From Sphingomonas gei (GTDB lineage: Bacteria > Pseudomonadota > Alphaproteobacteria > Sphingomonadales > Sphingomonadaceae), in the NCBI RefSeq assembly GCF_004792685.1, contig NZ_SRXT01000005.1, positions 186,001-250,000 of the forward strand: DNA of 64,000 bases. Reading direction: 5' to 3'. Under the pieces are notes generated by a model. It had not been told where the DNA came from, ran no database searches, and was given only the letters and a program-made list of their open reading frames with translations. Positions 52,956 through 62,827 of this stretch are shown here, piece after piece. Position 1 is the stretch's first letter. The number at the start of each line of letters is the position of its first letter. A program made the translations under genes and the position numbers.

Positions 52956-54218
52956 TCAAGCCTCGCGCGCCACTTCGCGCCAGCCGATGTCGCGGCGGCA
53001 AAAGCCCGTCGGGAAATCGATCGCGTCCACCGCGCGATAGGCGGCGGCCTGCGCCGCGCCGACACTGGGCCCACGTGCAGTGACACCGAGCACGCGGCCG
53101 CCGCTCGCCACCAGCGTCCCGCGGTCCAGCCGGGTGCCGGCATGGAATACCTTGGCGCCGGTCGCCTCCGCTGCATCGATCCCGGTGATCGCGCCGCCGG
53201 TCTCGGGAGTGCCCGGATATCCGTTCGCCGCCATCACCACGGTCAGCGCGGTCTCCGCCGAGAAAGCGGGATTAGCGCGCCCCGCGAGCTCATCCTTTGC
53301 GGTGGCTAGCATCAGTTCGAGCAGATCGCCTTCGAAGCGCAGCATCAGCACCTGGCATTCTGGATCGCCGAAGCGGGCGTTGTATTCGATCAGCTTGGGC
53401 CCCTGCGCCGTCAGCATCAGCCCGGCATAGAGCACTCCCGAATAAGGTGTTCCCATCCGTGCCAGCGCCTCGACGGTCGGGCGGACGATCGTCTCGACCG
53501 CCTGCCGCTCGAGTTCGGGGGTAAGCACCCGGGCGGGGCTGTAGGCGCCCATGCCGCCGGTGTTGGGACCGGTGTCGCCGTCACCGACGCGCTTATGGTC
53601 CTGCGCTGATCCGAACGGGAGCAGATTGGTGCCGTCGGTCAGCACGAACAGGCTGGCTTCTTCGCCTTCCAGGAATTCCTCGATCACTGCGCTGCCGCCG
53701 GGCACGGCGAAGATGCCGCGGATCGCCTCCTCGGCTTCTTCGCGCGTCGTCGCCACGGTGACCCCCTTACCCGCGGCGAGACCGTCGGCCTTGACCACCA
53801 CCGGGAGCGTGAAATCGCCGAGCGCGGCGAGCCCGCCGTCGCGGCTGCGGACGTGGACATAGCCTGCGGTCGGGATTTTCTCGCGCGTGCACAGATCCTT
53901 GGTGAAACCCTTCGATCCCTCGAGCTGCGCCGCGGCCTTGTTGGGGCCGAACACGGCGATGCCCATCGTCCGGAGATTGTCGCCGAGTCCCTCGACCAGC
54001 GGTGCCTCGGGCCCGACCACGACGAAGCCGATCGAGTGGCGCCGGCAGAAATCGATCACCGCACGGTGATCCGAAAGCGCGATATCTGCCAGTTCAGCAT
54101 GCTCGGCTATTCCCGGATTGCCCGGCGCGGCGTAGAGCTTCGCCAGGAGCGGCGATTGCGCCAGTTTCCACGCAAGCGCATGCTCGCGACCTCCCGAGCC
54201 CAGTAACAGGACGTTCAT
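52956..54218 (-). CDS. purD: Phosphoribosylamine-glycine ligase (GAR synthetase)
   Basis: Second step of purine synthesis. 420 residues with ATP-grasp fold: [33 protein letters not shown], the ATP loop [39 protein letters not shown] and the signature [15 protein letters not shown]. The start ATG at 54218 overlaps the xseA ATG on the other strand by two bases, so the promoters must lie in each other's coding DNA. Confidence 0.96.
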   Translation of the reverse strand: MNVLLLGSGGREHALAWKLAQSPLLAKLYAAPGNPGIAEHAELADIALSDHRAVIDFCRRHSIGFVVVGPEAPLVEGLGDNLRTMGIAVFGPNKAAAQLEGSKGFTKDLCTREKIPTAGYVHVRSRDGGLAALGDFTLPVVVKADGLAAGKGVTVATTREEAEEAIRGIFAVPGGSAVIEEFLEGEEASLFVLTDGTNLLPFGSAQDHKRVGDGDTGPNTGGMGAYSPARVLTPELERQAVETIVRPTVEALARMGTPYSGVLYAGLMLTAQGPKLIEYNARFGDPECQVLMLRFEGDLLELMLATAKDELAGRANPAFSAETALTVVMAANGYPGTPETGGAITGIDAAEATGAKVFHAGTRLDRGTLVASGGRVLGVTARGPSVGAAQAAAYRAVDAIDFPTGFCRRDIGWREVAREA

Positions 54219-55596
54219 GCCCGACCCCTTTTTCGATACGTCATCCGGCCGGCTGGTAGCCGAGCAAGTGCCGGGGGACAACGCGCTCGCCATGAGCGTC
54301 AGCGAGCTGTCGTCGGCGCTCAAGCGGATGGTCGAGGGCGAGTTCGGCCATGTCCGGCTGCGCGGCGAGATTTCGGGGTGGAAGCGCGCCGCCTCGGGGC
54401 ATGCCTATCTGTGCCTCAAGGATGCCGATGCCGTGATCGACGGCGTGATCTGGCGCGGCGCGGCGGCGGCCTTGCCGTTCGCGGCGCAGGACGGCATCGA
54501 AGTGATCGCCACCGGCAAGCTCACGACGTATCCGGGCCGCTCCAAATACCAGATCGTCATCGAGCGGATGGAGCTCGCCGGCGAGGGCGCGCTGATGGCG
54601 CTGTTCGAGAAACTCAAGGCGAAGCTGGCCGGCGAGGGGCTGTTCGATGCCGCGCGCAAGCAGCCGCTTCCGCATATGCCGCAGACGATCGGCGTGGTGA
54701 CTTCGCCCACCGGGGCAGTGATCCGCGACATCCTCCACCGGCTCGGCGATCGCTTCCCCAGCCACGTCCTGGTGTGGCCGGTCAAGGTACAGGGAGAGGG
54801 CGCAGCCGCCGAAGTCGCCGCGGCGATCCGCGGGTTCGATGCGTTGCCCTTGGACGGTCCGGTCCGCCGACCCGACCTGTTGATCGTCGCGCGCGGCGGC
54901 GGCTCGATCGAGGATCTCTGGGCGTTCAACGAGGAAGTCGTCGTCCGCGCAGTGACCGATTGCGGCATCCCGGTGATTTCCGCGGTGGGGCACGAGACCG
55001 ACACCAGCCTATGCGACTTCGCCGCCGACCTGCGCGCGCCGACGCCGACCGCCGCGGCCGAGATCGCCGTGCCGGTGCTCGCCGATGTGCGCCACACCGT
55101 CGCCACGCTTGCCCACCGCACCGAACGCTGCGTTCGCCGCTATCACGAGCGTGCCGGCGAGCGGCTGGCCGCCCTGGTCCGCGTGCTGCCACGGCGCGAT
55201 GCCCTGCTCGGGCCCCAGCGGCAGAAGATGGACGATCTCGCCGGGCGTCTCGACCGTGCGCTCGAGCGCCGCGTGACGCTCGCGCGTGCCCGGCTCGATC
55301 GCGATGCCGGGGCGCTGCGCCCCGCGGTGCTCGACCAACTCGTCGTCACTGCCAGGCATCGCTTCGAAGGCGCCTCGCGCCTGCTCGACAGCGTCAATCC
55401 GGACAATCTGCTCGAGCGCGGCTATGTCCGCGTTGGCGCCAAGGCAACGGGCAAGGTCGTCACTACGGTTGCCGAGGCGCAGGCGGCGGGAGCGATTACG
55501 CTCCAGTTCAGGGACGGGCCGGTAGACGCCCGGGTTGAGCGTGCCGCCGGGAAATCCTACACTGCCGCCAAACCCGAGCAGCCCAGTCTGCTCTAA
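54217..55596 (+). CDS. xseA: Exodeoxyribonuclease VII large subunit
   Basis: Processive single-strand nuclease subunit. 459 residues: an OB-fold ([20 protein letters not shown] and [23 protein letters not shown]), the catalytic domain with [39 protein letters not shown] and [29 protein letters not shown] in part, then a coiled C-terminus. ATG 54217 is assumed; an internal ATG at 54292 just before SVSELS is possible. It leads into DUF2093 and M23 genes. Confidence 0.93.
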   Translation: MPDPFFDTSSGRLVAEQVPGDNALAMSVSELSSALKRMVEGEFGHVRLRGEISGWKRAASGHAYLCLKDADAVIDGVIWRGAAAALPFAAQDGIEVIATGKLTTYPGRSKYQIVIERMELAGEGALMALFEKLKAKLAGEGLFDAARKQPLPHMPQTIGVVTSPTGAVIRDILHRLGDRFPSHVLVWPVKVQGEGAAAEVAAAIRGFDALPLDGPVRRPDLLIVARGGGSIEDLWAFNEEVVVRAVTDCGIPVISAVGHETDTSLCDFAADLRAPTPTAAAEIAVPVLADVRHTVATLAHRTERCVRRYHERAGERLAALVRVLPRRDALLGPQRQKMDDLAGRLDRALERRVTLARARLDRDAGALRPAVLDQLVVTARHRFEGASRLLDSVNPDNLLERGYVRVGAKATGKVVTTVAEAQAAGAITLQFRDGPVDARVERAAGKSYTAAKPEQPSLL

Positions 55597-55620
55597 TCGA
55601 AACGATCGAAAGGCGCCGCC

Positions 55621-55821
55621 ATGCTGATGTCCAACACCGCCCGCGCCGCGAAGCTGCATTATATGCCGAACGGCTTCCGCGTGCTCGCGCCCGGCGACCA
55701 TGTTGTCTGCGCAGTCAGCGGCGAGCGCATCGCGCTCGAGATTCTGCGCTATTGGAGCGTCGAGCGGCAGGAGCCCTATGCCGCTGCCGAACACGCGGCG
55801 ACCGCCCTGCACGGCAAATGA
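55621..55821 (+). CDS. DUF2093 protein
   Basis: A 66-residue protein: YMPNGFRVLAPGDHVVCAV then IALEILRYWSVERQEPYAAA is the DUF2093 signature (F-R-V-L-x-P-G-x-x-V-x-C-A-V and L-R-Y-W-S-V-x-x-Q-E). Function unknown; a short alphaproteobacterial family that normally follows xseA. Stop overlaps the next start (ATGA). Confidence 0.9.
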   Translation: MLMSNTARAAKLHYMPNGFRVLAPGDHVVCAVSGERIALEILRYWSVERQEPYAAAEHAATALHGK

Positions 55822-56684
55822 CGCCGGCGCGGTTCGCGGCGGCGCTTTTGGCGGTCGGCCTGGTCGGCGGCGCGGCGAATGGCTGCCAGAGCGGATCGTC
55901 GGCCGCGGCATCGCAGGCGGATCGCTTCGGTCTTGTCGGGCAGATGGTGCAAGGCGGCGCCGCGACCGGCGTCGCGCCGCGCGGAACGACCCTGCTCAGC
56001 CTGAACGGCGCGCCGGTCGAAATCGCCGCGGATCGCCGCTTCCTGATCGCCTTCGATCGCGATGCGCCGCCGACCGCGATGCTCGCGGCGCGGCTCGGCA
56101 ACGGCAGCGAAGTCCGCCAGACGCTGGCGATCGCGCCGCGCGCCTGGGACATCTCGCGGCTCGACACATTGCCCAAATATCCCGTGCCGCGTCCCGAGTT
56201 CGAACGTGCGCGTCCCGCCGAACTGGCGCAGATCAACGCGGCGCGCGCGCTGCGCACCGACTCGCAGGGCTGGCGCCAGACGTTCCTGTGGCCGGCGGTT
56301 GGCCGCATCTCGACCCTGTTCGGGTCGCAGCGCGTCTATCGCGGCGAGCCCGGCGCCTATCATTCGGGGATCGACATCGCGCGCCCCACCGGCACCGTCG
56401 TGCTCGCGCCGGCCGACGGAATAGTGGTGCTGGCGGCGGCGACGCCGTTCACCCTCGAGGGCAATCTGCTGATGATCGACCATGGCATGGGTCTCAACAG
56501 CGCCTTCATGCATCTCTCGCGGATCGACGTGAGGCTTGGCCAGCAGGTCCGGCGCGGCCAGCCGCTCGGCGCGGTGGGACGCACCGGACGGGCGACCGGC
56601 CCGCATCTGCACTGGAGCCTCAAGTGGCACGACGCGCGGATCGACCCGCTGCTGATCACCGGCCCGATGCCTGCCGCAGACTGA
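55818..56684 (+). CDS. Exported M23-family metallopeptidase
   Basis: A 288-residue peptidoglycan endopeptidase-type protein. Signal sequence ending near NGCQ (possible lipoprotein cysteine at residue 23), an N-terminal beta domain, then the M23 domain: FLWPAVGRISTLFGSQRVYR, zinc ligands in YHSGIDIARPTGT (H-x3-D), APADGIVVL and the catalytic HLHWSLKWHDARIDP. All metal ligands are present, suggesting an active enzyme rather than a LytM activator. Confidence 0.88.
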   Translation: MTPARFAAALLAVGLVGGAANGCQSGSSAAASQADRFGLVGQMVQGGAATGVAPRGTTLLSLNGAPVEIAADRRFLIAFDRDAPPTAMLAARLGNGSEVRQTLAIAPRAWDISRLDTLPKYPVPRPEFERARPAELAQINAARALRTDSQGWRQTFLWPAVGRISTLFGSQRVYRGEPGAYHSGIDIARPTGTVVLAPADGIVVLAAATPFTLEGNLLMIDHGMGLNSAFMHLSRIDVRLGQQVRRGQPLGAVGRTGRATGPHLHWSLKWHDARIDPLLITGPMPAAD

Positions 56685-56719
56685 TCCGCACTGCCGATCG
56701 CACTGCAACATAATTTTTG

Positions 56720-56949
56720 TGCACGGCAAGATGCTGCCACGCAACATTCGAACCCATTCTGTGTCTTTTAGGTTACACGCGGTGGGAACGCGGTGAGCCG
56801 ATGCCAATGGCTGCTTTACACGGGCAAAGCGCCGCTTCATCCCACCTTCCAAGCTCCGAATATTGCACGTGCACAGCGCGGCATTGCGGAGCGGGGAGAC
56901 ACGCCGGCCGCCGGTCCAGAGACCCGGTCGAAGTAAGCGAGGGATCAGC
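56720..56949 (+). promoter_or_regulatory. Long leader of the TonB receptor gene, with loose cobalamin-riboswitch-like motifs
   Basis: The 265-base gap ahead of the receptor contains GGGAACGCGGTGA (56784-56796) and GGAGACACGCC (56895-56905). These recall the GGGAA-nn-CGGTG core and the B12 box (GGAGACCKGCC) of cobalamin riboswitches, and the second is about 45 bases before the start. The CCGCnACTGT element is missing and the order is only partly satisfied, so a riboswitch is unproven. Confidence 0.2.
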
Positions 56950-59900
56950 ATGAAGAAAACCAATATCGCACGCGGATTGCGCGGCGGCACTGCGCTGTCG
57001 GCACTCGTGCTGGCAGGGGCATTGTTTGCCGCGCCGGCTTTCGCGCAGACCGAAGTTCCGGTTTCCGGCCCCGTCGAGGGCCAGGCGACGGACGACGCGG
57101 CGGACACGCAGGGCGACATCGTCGTCACCGGCTCCCGCATTCCGCAGGCCAACATCACGTCGACCGCGCCCGTCACCGTGGTCGGTGCCGAGGACATCAA
57201 GCTTCAGGGCACGACTCGCGTCGAGGACCTGCTCAACTCGCTGCCGGCGGTTTTCGCCAGCCAGTCGTCCGCGCTGTCGAACGGCGCTGACGGTACTGCA
57301 TCGGTCGATCTTCGCGGTCTCGGCACCAGCCGTACGCTGACCCTGATCAACGGCCGCCGCCTCCTGCCGGGCGATCCGAGCCCGACCAGCGGCTCGGCTG
57401 CCGACATCAACATCATCCCCGCCTCGATGCTCAAGCGCGTCGAAGTGCTGACCGGCGGCGCATCGTCGACCTATGGTGCCGATGCCGTCGCGGGCGTCGT
57501 CAACTTCATCATCGACACCGATTTCGAAGGCTTCAAGATCGACGGCCAGTACAGCGTCTATCAGCACAACAACCGCAACAAGCTCACCCCGGGCATCCTC
57601 GACGCACGCCAGGCGGAGGGCCGGACCGGCTTCGAATATCCGACGAGCAACGTCGTCGATGGCGGCACCATCGACACCACGGTCTCGTTCGGCACCAGCT
57701 TCGGCGGCGAAGATCGCGGCCATGCGACTGCCTATTTCGGCTATCGCAAGGTCAACGCAGTCACCCAGTCGCGTCGCGATTACAGCGCGTGCACCATCCA
57801 GAACACTGGTGGCGGCGCTCCCAATTGCGGCGGCTCGCTGACTTCGGGCAACGGCACGGCGATTCTGTTCGACCCGACGCTCAACACCGCCTCGTCGACC
57901 GTCTACACCTTCATGCCGGGCGGCGGGTTCGAGAACACCACGACGCGCTTCAACTTTGCGCCCACCAACTATTTCCAGCGCCCTGACGAGCGCTACACCG
58001 CCGGCGCGTTCATCAACTACGACGTCGATGAAGCGTTCAAACCCTACATGGAGTTCATGTTCATGGACGACCGCACGGTCGCCCAGATCGCTCCGTCGGG
58101 CGACTTCGGCAACACGCTGACCGTGAATTGCAACAATCCCCTGATCTCGGGCGCTCAGTTTGACGTGATCTGCGCACCAGATAATTTGATCAACGGCTTC
58201 CTCGGCAACTTCCCTCTGGCAACCGCCGCGCCTTACAACCCCAATCCGGGTAATGCGCCGCTCCAGTTCTTCAACGCATTCCCGGATCCGATCACCGGCT
58301 TGCCTACGGCGTACAACCGCGCATTCTTGCAGGTTTTGCGGCGTAACACCGAAGGCGGTCCGCGCCAGTCGGACCTCCAGCACACCAACTATCGCGGTGT
58401 GATCGGTACGAAGGGCGATCTCGGCGAGCAATGGTCGTACGACGCTTATTACCAGTTCGGCCGCGTCAAATATTCGCAGGTCTATTCGAACGAGTTCTCG
58501 GTCGCGCGTCTGACGCGTGCGCTCGATGTCGTCTCTGACCCTCGAGCCGGTTCGGGCGGCGCCCCAGTCTGCCGCTCGGTGGTCGACGGTACCGATCCCA
58601 ACTGCGTGCCGTACAACATCTTCGCCGGCCCCGGCGGAGTGAGCTCGGCGGCGGTCAACTATCTGTCGGCCACAGGCTTCCAGCAGGGCCAGACCACCGA
58701 GCAGGTGGCGAACATCTCGTTCACCGGACAACTGGGCGGCTATGGCCTCCAGACACCTTGGGCCAGCGACGGCGTCGGCATCAACATCGGTGCCGAGTGG
58801 CGCAAGACCGAGCTCGAGCTCAAGACCGACAACGCCTTCTCGACCGGCGACTTGACCGGTCAGGGCGGCGCGACGCTGCCGATCCAGGGCGGCTTCCGGG
58901 TGTTCGAGTTCTTCGGCGAGACGCAGATCCCGCTGGTGCAGGACAACTTCATCGACCTGCTGTCCGTCAATGCGGGCTATCGCCACTCGTCCTACGAGAC
59001 GACCGCCAACCGCAGCTACAAGACCAACACCTACAAGGTCGGTGTCGACTTCGCGCCGATCAAGGACATCCGCTTCCGCGGCACCTATAACCGCGCGGTG
59101 CGCGCGCCGAACATCCAGGAGCTGTTCTCGACAGCAACGGTTGGTCTTAACGGTTCGGAAGATCCGTGCGCGAGCCTGACCGATACCAGTGGCAATCCCC
59201 GTCCGGTCGCAGCAACCGACTATGGCTGCCGCGCGCAGGGCATCGCGGTTGGCCAGGGGATTACCGGAAACCCGGCCGGCCAGTATAATGGCCTGATCGG
59301 CGGCAATCAGGACCTGCAGCCGGAAAAGGCGACCACCAAGACGCTCGGTGTCGTCTTCCAGCCCAGCTTCGTCCCGCGCTTCGCGCTGACGGTCGACTAT
59401 TTCGACATCAAGATCGAACAGGCGATCCGCTCGTATGGCCAGGACGCGATCCTGCAGGATTGCACCGACAATGCGACTGCGACGTTCACCCCCGCATCGT
59501 GCGCATTGGTCCACCGCGACGCCGCCGGCTCGCTGTGGCTCACGCCGGGTGGTTACGTGACCGACCTGCCGAACAATGTCGGGCAGCTGCAGACCAAGGG
59601 CATCGAAGTGGGGGCATCCTATTCGATGCAGCTCTTCGGCCTGGGCCGGCTGTCGCTCAACATGAACGGCACCTATCTCGACAGCTACAAGGTCAATAAC
59701 GGCCTTACGACGCCGTATGACTGCGCCGGGCTCTACGGCCCGACCTGCAGCATCGGCGGCACGACGGATGCGGGCTCGCCGCTTCCCGAATGGCGGCACA
59801 AGCTGCGTGCGACGCTGCAGATGGATGGCGGCGTCGGCCTGTCGGTCCAGTGGCGTCACCTTGGCCCCGTCCATGCCGAGACGACGACCGATCAGGAGAG

Positions 59901-60174
59901 CCTGGCAGGCGACTTCAACTTCGATCCGGGTACCCGTCTGAAGGCGTTCAACTATATCGATCTGACGTCGAGCTTCTCGATCGGCGACTCGTACACCTTC
60001 CGTCTCGGCGTCAACAATCTGTTCGACCTCGAGCCGCCGCTGGTGACGTCGGGTAATGCCAACCGTGGGGGTTCCAACCTCTGCCCGACCGGTCCTTGCA
60101 ACGGCAACACCTATCCGGGCACCTATGATGCGCTGGGCCGCTACCTGTTCGCAGGTGTGACCTTGAGCTTCTAA
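56950..60174 (+). CDS. Large TonB-dependent receptor
   Basis: A 1074-residue outer-membrane receptor: signal peptide to FAAPAFAQTE, TonB box-like GDIVVTGSRIPQ near residue 60, plug (DIKLQGTTRVEDLLNSLPAV, VDLRGLGTSRTLTLINGRRL, SMLKRVEVLTGGASSTYGAD) and a barrel ending LFAGVTLSF. The SQS-rich plug and the length are typical of the sphingomonad/Caulobacter group of receptors with unknown ligands (peptides, glycans or polyphenols have been proposed for relatives). Start follows GAGGGATC. A strong terminator follows. Confidence 0.9.
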   Translation: MKKTNIARGLRGGTALSALVLAGALFAAPAFAQTEVPVSGPVEGQATDDAADTQGDIVVTGSRIPQANITSTAPVTVVGAEDIKLQGTTRVEDLLNSLPAVFASQSSALSNGADGTASVDLRGLGTSRTLTLINGRRLLPGDPSPTSGSAADINIIPASMLKRVEVLTGGASSTYGADAVAGVVNFIIDTDFEGFKIDGQYSVYQHNNRNKLTPGILDARQAEGRTGFEYPTSNVVDGGTIDTTVSFGTSFGGEDRGHATAYFGYRKVNAVTQSRRDYSACTIQNTGGGAPNCGGSLTSGNGTAILFDPTLNTASSTVYTFMPGGGFENTTTRFNFAPTNYFQRPDERYTAGAFINYDVDEAFKPYMEFMFMDDRTVAQIAPSGDFGNTLTVNCNNPLISGAQFDVICAPDNLINGFLGNFPLATAAPYNPNPGNAPLQFFNAFPDPITGLPTAYNRAFLQVLRRNTEGGPRQSDLQHTNYRGVIGTKGDLGEQWSYDAYYQFGRVKYSQVYSNEFSVARLTRALDVVSDPRAGSGGAPVCRSVVDGTDPNCVPYNIFAGPGGVSSAAVNYLSATGFQQGQTTEQVANISFTGQLGGYGLQTPWASDGVGINIGAEWRKTELELKTDNAFSTGDLTGQGGATLPIQGGFRVFEFFGETQIPLVQDNFIDLLSVNAGYRHSSYETTANRSYKTNTYKVGVDFAPIKDIRFRGTYNRAVRAPNIQELFSTATVGLNGSEDPCASLTDTSGNPRPVAATDYGCRAQGIAVGQGITGNPAGQYNGLIGGNQDLQPEKATTKTLGVVFQPSFVPRFALTVDYFDIKIEQAIRSYGQDAILQDCTDNATATFTPASCALVHRDAAGSLWLTPGGYVTDLPNNVGQLQTKGIEVGASYSMQLFGLGRLSLNMNGTYLDSYKVNNGLTTPYDCAGLYGPTCSIGGTTDAGSPLPEWRHKLRATLQMDGGVGLSVQWRHLGPVHAETTTDQESLAGDFNFDPGTRLKAFNYIDLTSSFSIGDSYTFRLGVNNLFDLEPPLVTSGNANRGGSNLCPTGPCNGNTYPGTYDALGRYLFAGVTLSF

Positions 60175-60195
60175 GGCTCGACAAGACGACGAATC

Positions 60196-60228
60196 GGGGC
60201 GGTCGGCATGTGCCGGCCGCCCCTTTTT
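60196..60228 (+). terminator. Strong intrinsic terminator after the TonB receptor
   Basis: GGGGCGGTCGGCA (60196-60208) pairs with TGCCGGCCGCCCC (60211-60223) followed by five T. One internal mismatch or wobble. It separates the receptor from the TPR-sulfotransferase gene, although some read-through is possible. Confidence 0.92.
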
Positions 60229-60287
60229 GCGCCTGTCGCCGCGGCGCTACGCTTGCGCCGCGCGTAGCGGCCGGTTCATAGCTAGGC

Positions 60288-62300
60288 ATGGCCACAGCAC
60301 CAAAGCTCGACGCAACCACCGCCGAGGCGCTTCGCGAAGCGATGCGCGCCGCCCAGGCGGGAGATATCTCGCGCGCCCGCACGCTCGCCGAGGACGCGGT
60401 CGCGCACAGCCCCGCCCCGGCGCCGCTGCATGCCTTTCTGGGGATGCTCGCCGCGCGCGCGGGAGATCTTGCCGGCGCGGCCGAACAGCTCGGCCGGGCG
60501 CATCGCGCGCGTCCGAGCGACGTCACGATCCTGTGCAACCTGATCGCGGTGCTGATCGATCTCGGCGACCAAGGGCAAGCGCTCGACGTCGCGACACGCG
60601 AGCTGGCCTTTGCCGATCCGTCGTTGCGTGTCGCGCGCTATCGCGGGTTCCTTGCCCAGGCGCTCGACCGTTTCCCCGAGGCGGCCGAGGCCTATGAATT
60701 TGTCCTCGAACGCGCACCGCAGGATTTCGAGAGCTGGAACAATCTCGGCAACGCGCGTGTCGCGCTGGGCGATTTCGACGGCAGCATCGCCGCGCTCGAA
60801 AAAGCCGTCGCGCTCGATCCGCGCGCCGCACCGACCCAAGTCAATCTCGCCAGCGCGCTGCGCTCGGCGGGCAGGCGCGGCGAGGCCGAGGCCGTCCTGC
60901 GCGCCGCTGCCGGGCGCTTTCCCGAGGACGCGCACATTCGGCACGACCTCTACGTCCTGCTGAAGGGCGACGGGCGGAACGACGAAGCGTTGCCGATGAT
61001 CGAGTCCGCGGCGCGGCTCGATCCGGCGCATGCCGGAATCCAGCTCAAGCTCGCGATCGAATACGGACTGGTGATGGAGACCGCGAAGGCCGAGGCGGCC
61101 TATCTCCGCGTACTCGATATCGCGCCGACCGAGCGCGACGCCTATCTCGGGCTTGCGATCCAATATGAGCATGGCAATCGCGAAGAGGAGCTCGCGCCGC
61201 TCATCGCGCGCGCCGAACGCAATGGAGTCGATATCGGCACGCTGAGCTTCCTGCGCGCGTTCGAGCTTCGCCGCGCCAAGGCCTTCGAGGAAGGTCTCGC
61301 CGCGTTGGCGCTGGTCCCACCCGAGATCGAGCCCGAGCGCACCGCGCATCTGCGCGCGACCCTGCTCGACCGGCTCGGCCGATCGGACGAGGCATTCCAC
61401 TGGTTCGAGGAGACGGCACGGCTGCACGCGGCGAGCGGATCGGAGCCGCTCGAGCGCGCCGCTGAGCTACGCGACGAACTGCGCGGCGAACTCGCCTCGA
61501 TGTCTCCCGAATGGGTCGCCGGCTGGACGCGCGATCTACCGCCGGCCGAGCCGCACGCTCCGGTGTTCCTGGTTGGCTTCCCGCGCTCGGGCACGACATT
61601 GCTCGACACTATCCTGATGGGTCATCCGGATACCGCGGTGCTCGAGGAAAAGCCGCCGCTCAACATCGTCGCCGACACGATCGGCGGGTTGGACAAGCTC
61701 GCGACGATGGATGCGCCATCGATCGCAGCGGCTCGCGCGCGCTATTTCGAGGAAGTCGCCAAGCTCGTCCCGCTGGCGCCGGGGCAGCTGCTCGTCGACA
61801 AGTCGCCGCTGTTTCTGCACAAGGTGCCGCTGATCAAGCGGCTGTTCCCCGAGGCGCGCTTCATTCTCGCGCTCCGCCACCCGTGCGACGTGCTGCTCAG
61901 CTGCTTCATGAGCAATTTCCGGCTCAATCGCGCAATGTCGAACTTCCTGCGGCTCGAGGATGCCGCCGAACTATATGATCTGAGCTTCCGCCATTGGGAG
62001 CGCGCGAATGCGCTGTTCCCGGTCCAATCGCATGCGATCGTCTACGAGCGCCTGATCGAGGATGTCGAAGCCGAGGTCCGGCCGTTGTTCGACTGGCTCG
62101 GGCTCGAATGGCACCCGCAGGCGCTCGACCACACCCACACCGCCAGATCGCGCGGGCTGATCACCACTGCCAGCTATTCGCAGGTCACCGAGCCGATCTA
62201 CAAGCGCGCCGCCGGCCGTTGGCACCGCTACCGCGCGCATCTGGAGCCGGTGCTGCCGGTGCTCGCGCCGTGGGTCGGCAAATTCGGCTACAGCCTCTGA
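60288..62300 (+). CDS. TPR-repeat sulfotransferase
   Basis: A 670-residue protein. Residues 1-370 are TPR repeats (for example DFESWNNLGNARVALGDFDG, SIAALEKAVALDPRAAPTQV); the C-terminal half is a sulfotransferase domain with the PAPS-binding VFLVGFPRSGTTLLDTIL near 425 and a second site in RFILALRHPCDVLLSCFMSN. Relatives act on tyrosines or carbohydrates; the target here is unknown. It follows a TonB receptor and precedes a small secreted protein, both in the same direction. Confidence 0.88.
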   Translation: MATAPKLDATTAEALREAMRAAQAGDISRARTLAEDAVAHSPAPAPLHAFLGMLAARAGDLAGAAEQLGRAHRARPSDVTILCNLIAVLIDLGDQGQALDVATRELAFADPSLRVARYRGFLAQALDRFPEAAEAYEFVLERAPQDFESWNNLGNARVALGDFDGSIAALEKAVALDPRAAPTQVNLASALRSAGRRGEAEAVLRAAAGRFPEDAHIRHDLYVLLKGDGRNDEALPMIESAARLDPAHAGIQLKLAIEYGLVMETAKAEAAYLRVLDIAPTERDAYLGLAIQYEHGNREEELAPLIARAERNGVDIGTLSFLRAFELRRAKAFEEGLAALALVPPEIEPERTAHLRATLLDRLGRSDEAFHWFEETARLHAASGSEPLERAAELRDELRGELASMSPEWVAGWTRDLPPAEPHAPVFLVGFPRSGTTLLDTILMGHPDTAVLEEKPPLNIVADTIGGLDKLATMDAPSIAAARARYFEEVAKLVPLAPGQLLVDKSPLFLHKVPLIKRLFPEARFILALRHPCDVLLSCFMSNFRLNRAMSNFLRLEDAAELYDLSFRHWERANALFPVQSHAIVYERLIEDVEAEVRPLFDWLGLEWHPQALDHTHTARSRGLITTASYSQVTEPIYKRAAGRWHRYRAHLEPVLPVLAPWVGKFGYSL

Positions 62301-62383
62301 GCGCTGGACTTCGCTGCGGTTCGCGCTCAAAATCTTCCCTCATGTCGCCGTTGTCCGGCGGCCTCGCTCTTGGAAGAACTGCC

Positions 62384-62647
62384 ATGACCAGAATCGGTGG
62401 AGCCGCGATTGTCGCGGTATCGTTGTTCTCGCTCGTCGCCGCCTCGGCGACCGCGCAGGAAGGATCGAAGCGCAAGGGGCGCGATCTCAATGAGGTCGTG
62501 TGCAAGAAAGAGGACGTTCTCGGCAGCCGTCTCCAGAGCCGCAAGGTCTGCATGACTCGCGCCGAATGGGCCGAGCAGCGTCAGCTCGACCGCCAGAACG
62601 TCGAGCGCTCGCAGACCAATACGTGCCAGCGTCAGGCGGGGTGTTGA
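62384..62647 (+). CDS. Small secreted cysteine-containing protein
   Basis: An 87-residue protein with a signal peptide (VAVSLFSLVAASATAQ) and a charged mature part of about 62 residues containing four cysteines (EVVCKKED, KVCMTR, NTCQRQAGC). The core RLQSRKVCMTRAEWAEQ with a trailing QNVERSQTN looks like a conserved small family. GGAAG precedes the ATG at good spacing. Function unknown; placement after the sulfotransferase makes it a possible partner or substrate, but no tyrosine is present. Confidence 0.65.
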   Translation: MTRIGGAAIVAVSLFSLVAASATAQEGSKRKGRDLNEVVCKKEDVLGSRLQSRKVCMTRAEWAEQRQLDRQNVERSQTNTCQRQAGC

Positions 62648-62650
62648 CCA

Positions 62651-62818
62651 AGCTTCCCTCTCCCATCGGGAGAGGGTTGCGCAGACTTAGTCTCTGCAAA
62701 GCAGAGGCTTAGTCGGAGCTGGGTGAGGGGATCGCCTAACGAGAGCGGGAAACCCTCACCTGGCGCCGCTAGGCAGCAAGCTGCCAAGCTCTGCTACCTC
62801 TCCCACAGGGAGAGGTAA
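62651..62818. repeat. CCCTCTCCC/GGGAGAGG palindromic repeat group
   Basis: CCCTCTCCCATCGGGAGAGG at the left and CCTCTCCCACAGGGAGAGGT at the right, with inner GTGAGGG/CCCTCAC arms. Variant of the element inside hisA. Separates the small secreted protein from clpB. Confidence 0.8.
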
Positions 62819-62827
62819 GAAGTCCCT

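Noticed and set aside
56773..59874. A 1033-codon reverse frame opposite the TonB receptor
   Set aside because: The plus strand encodes a complete receptor; the reverse product is rich in R, A, D and V with no motif.
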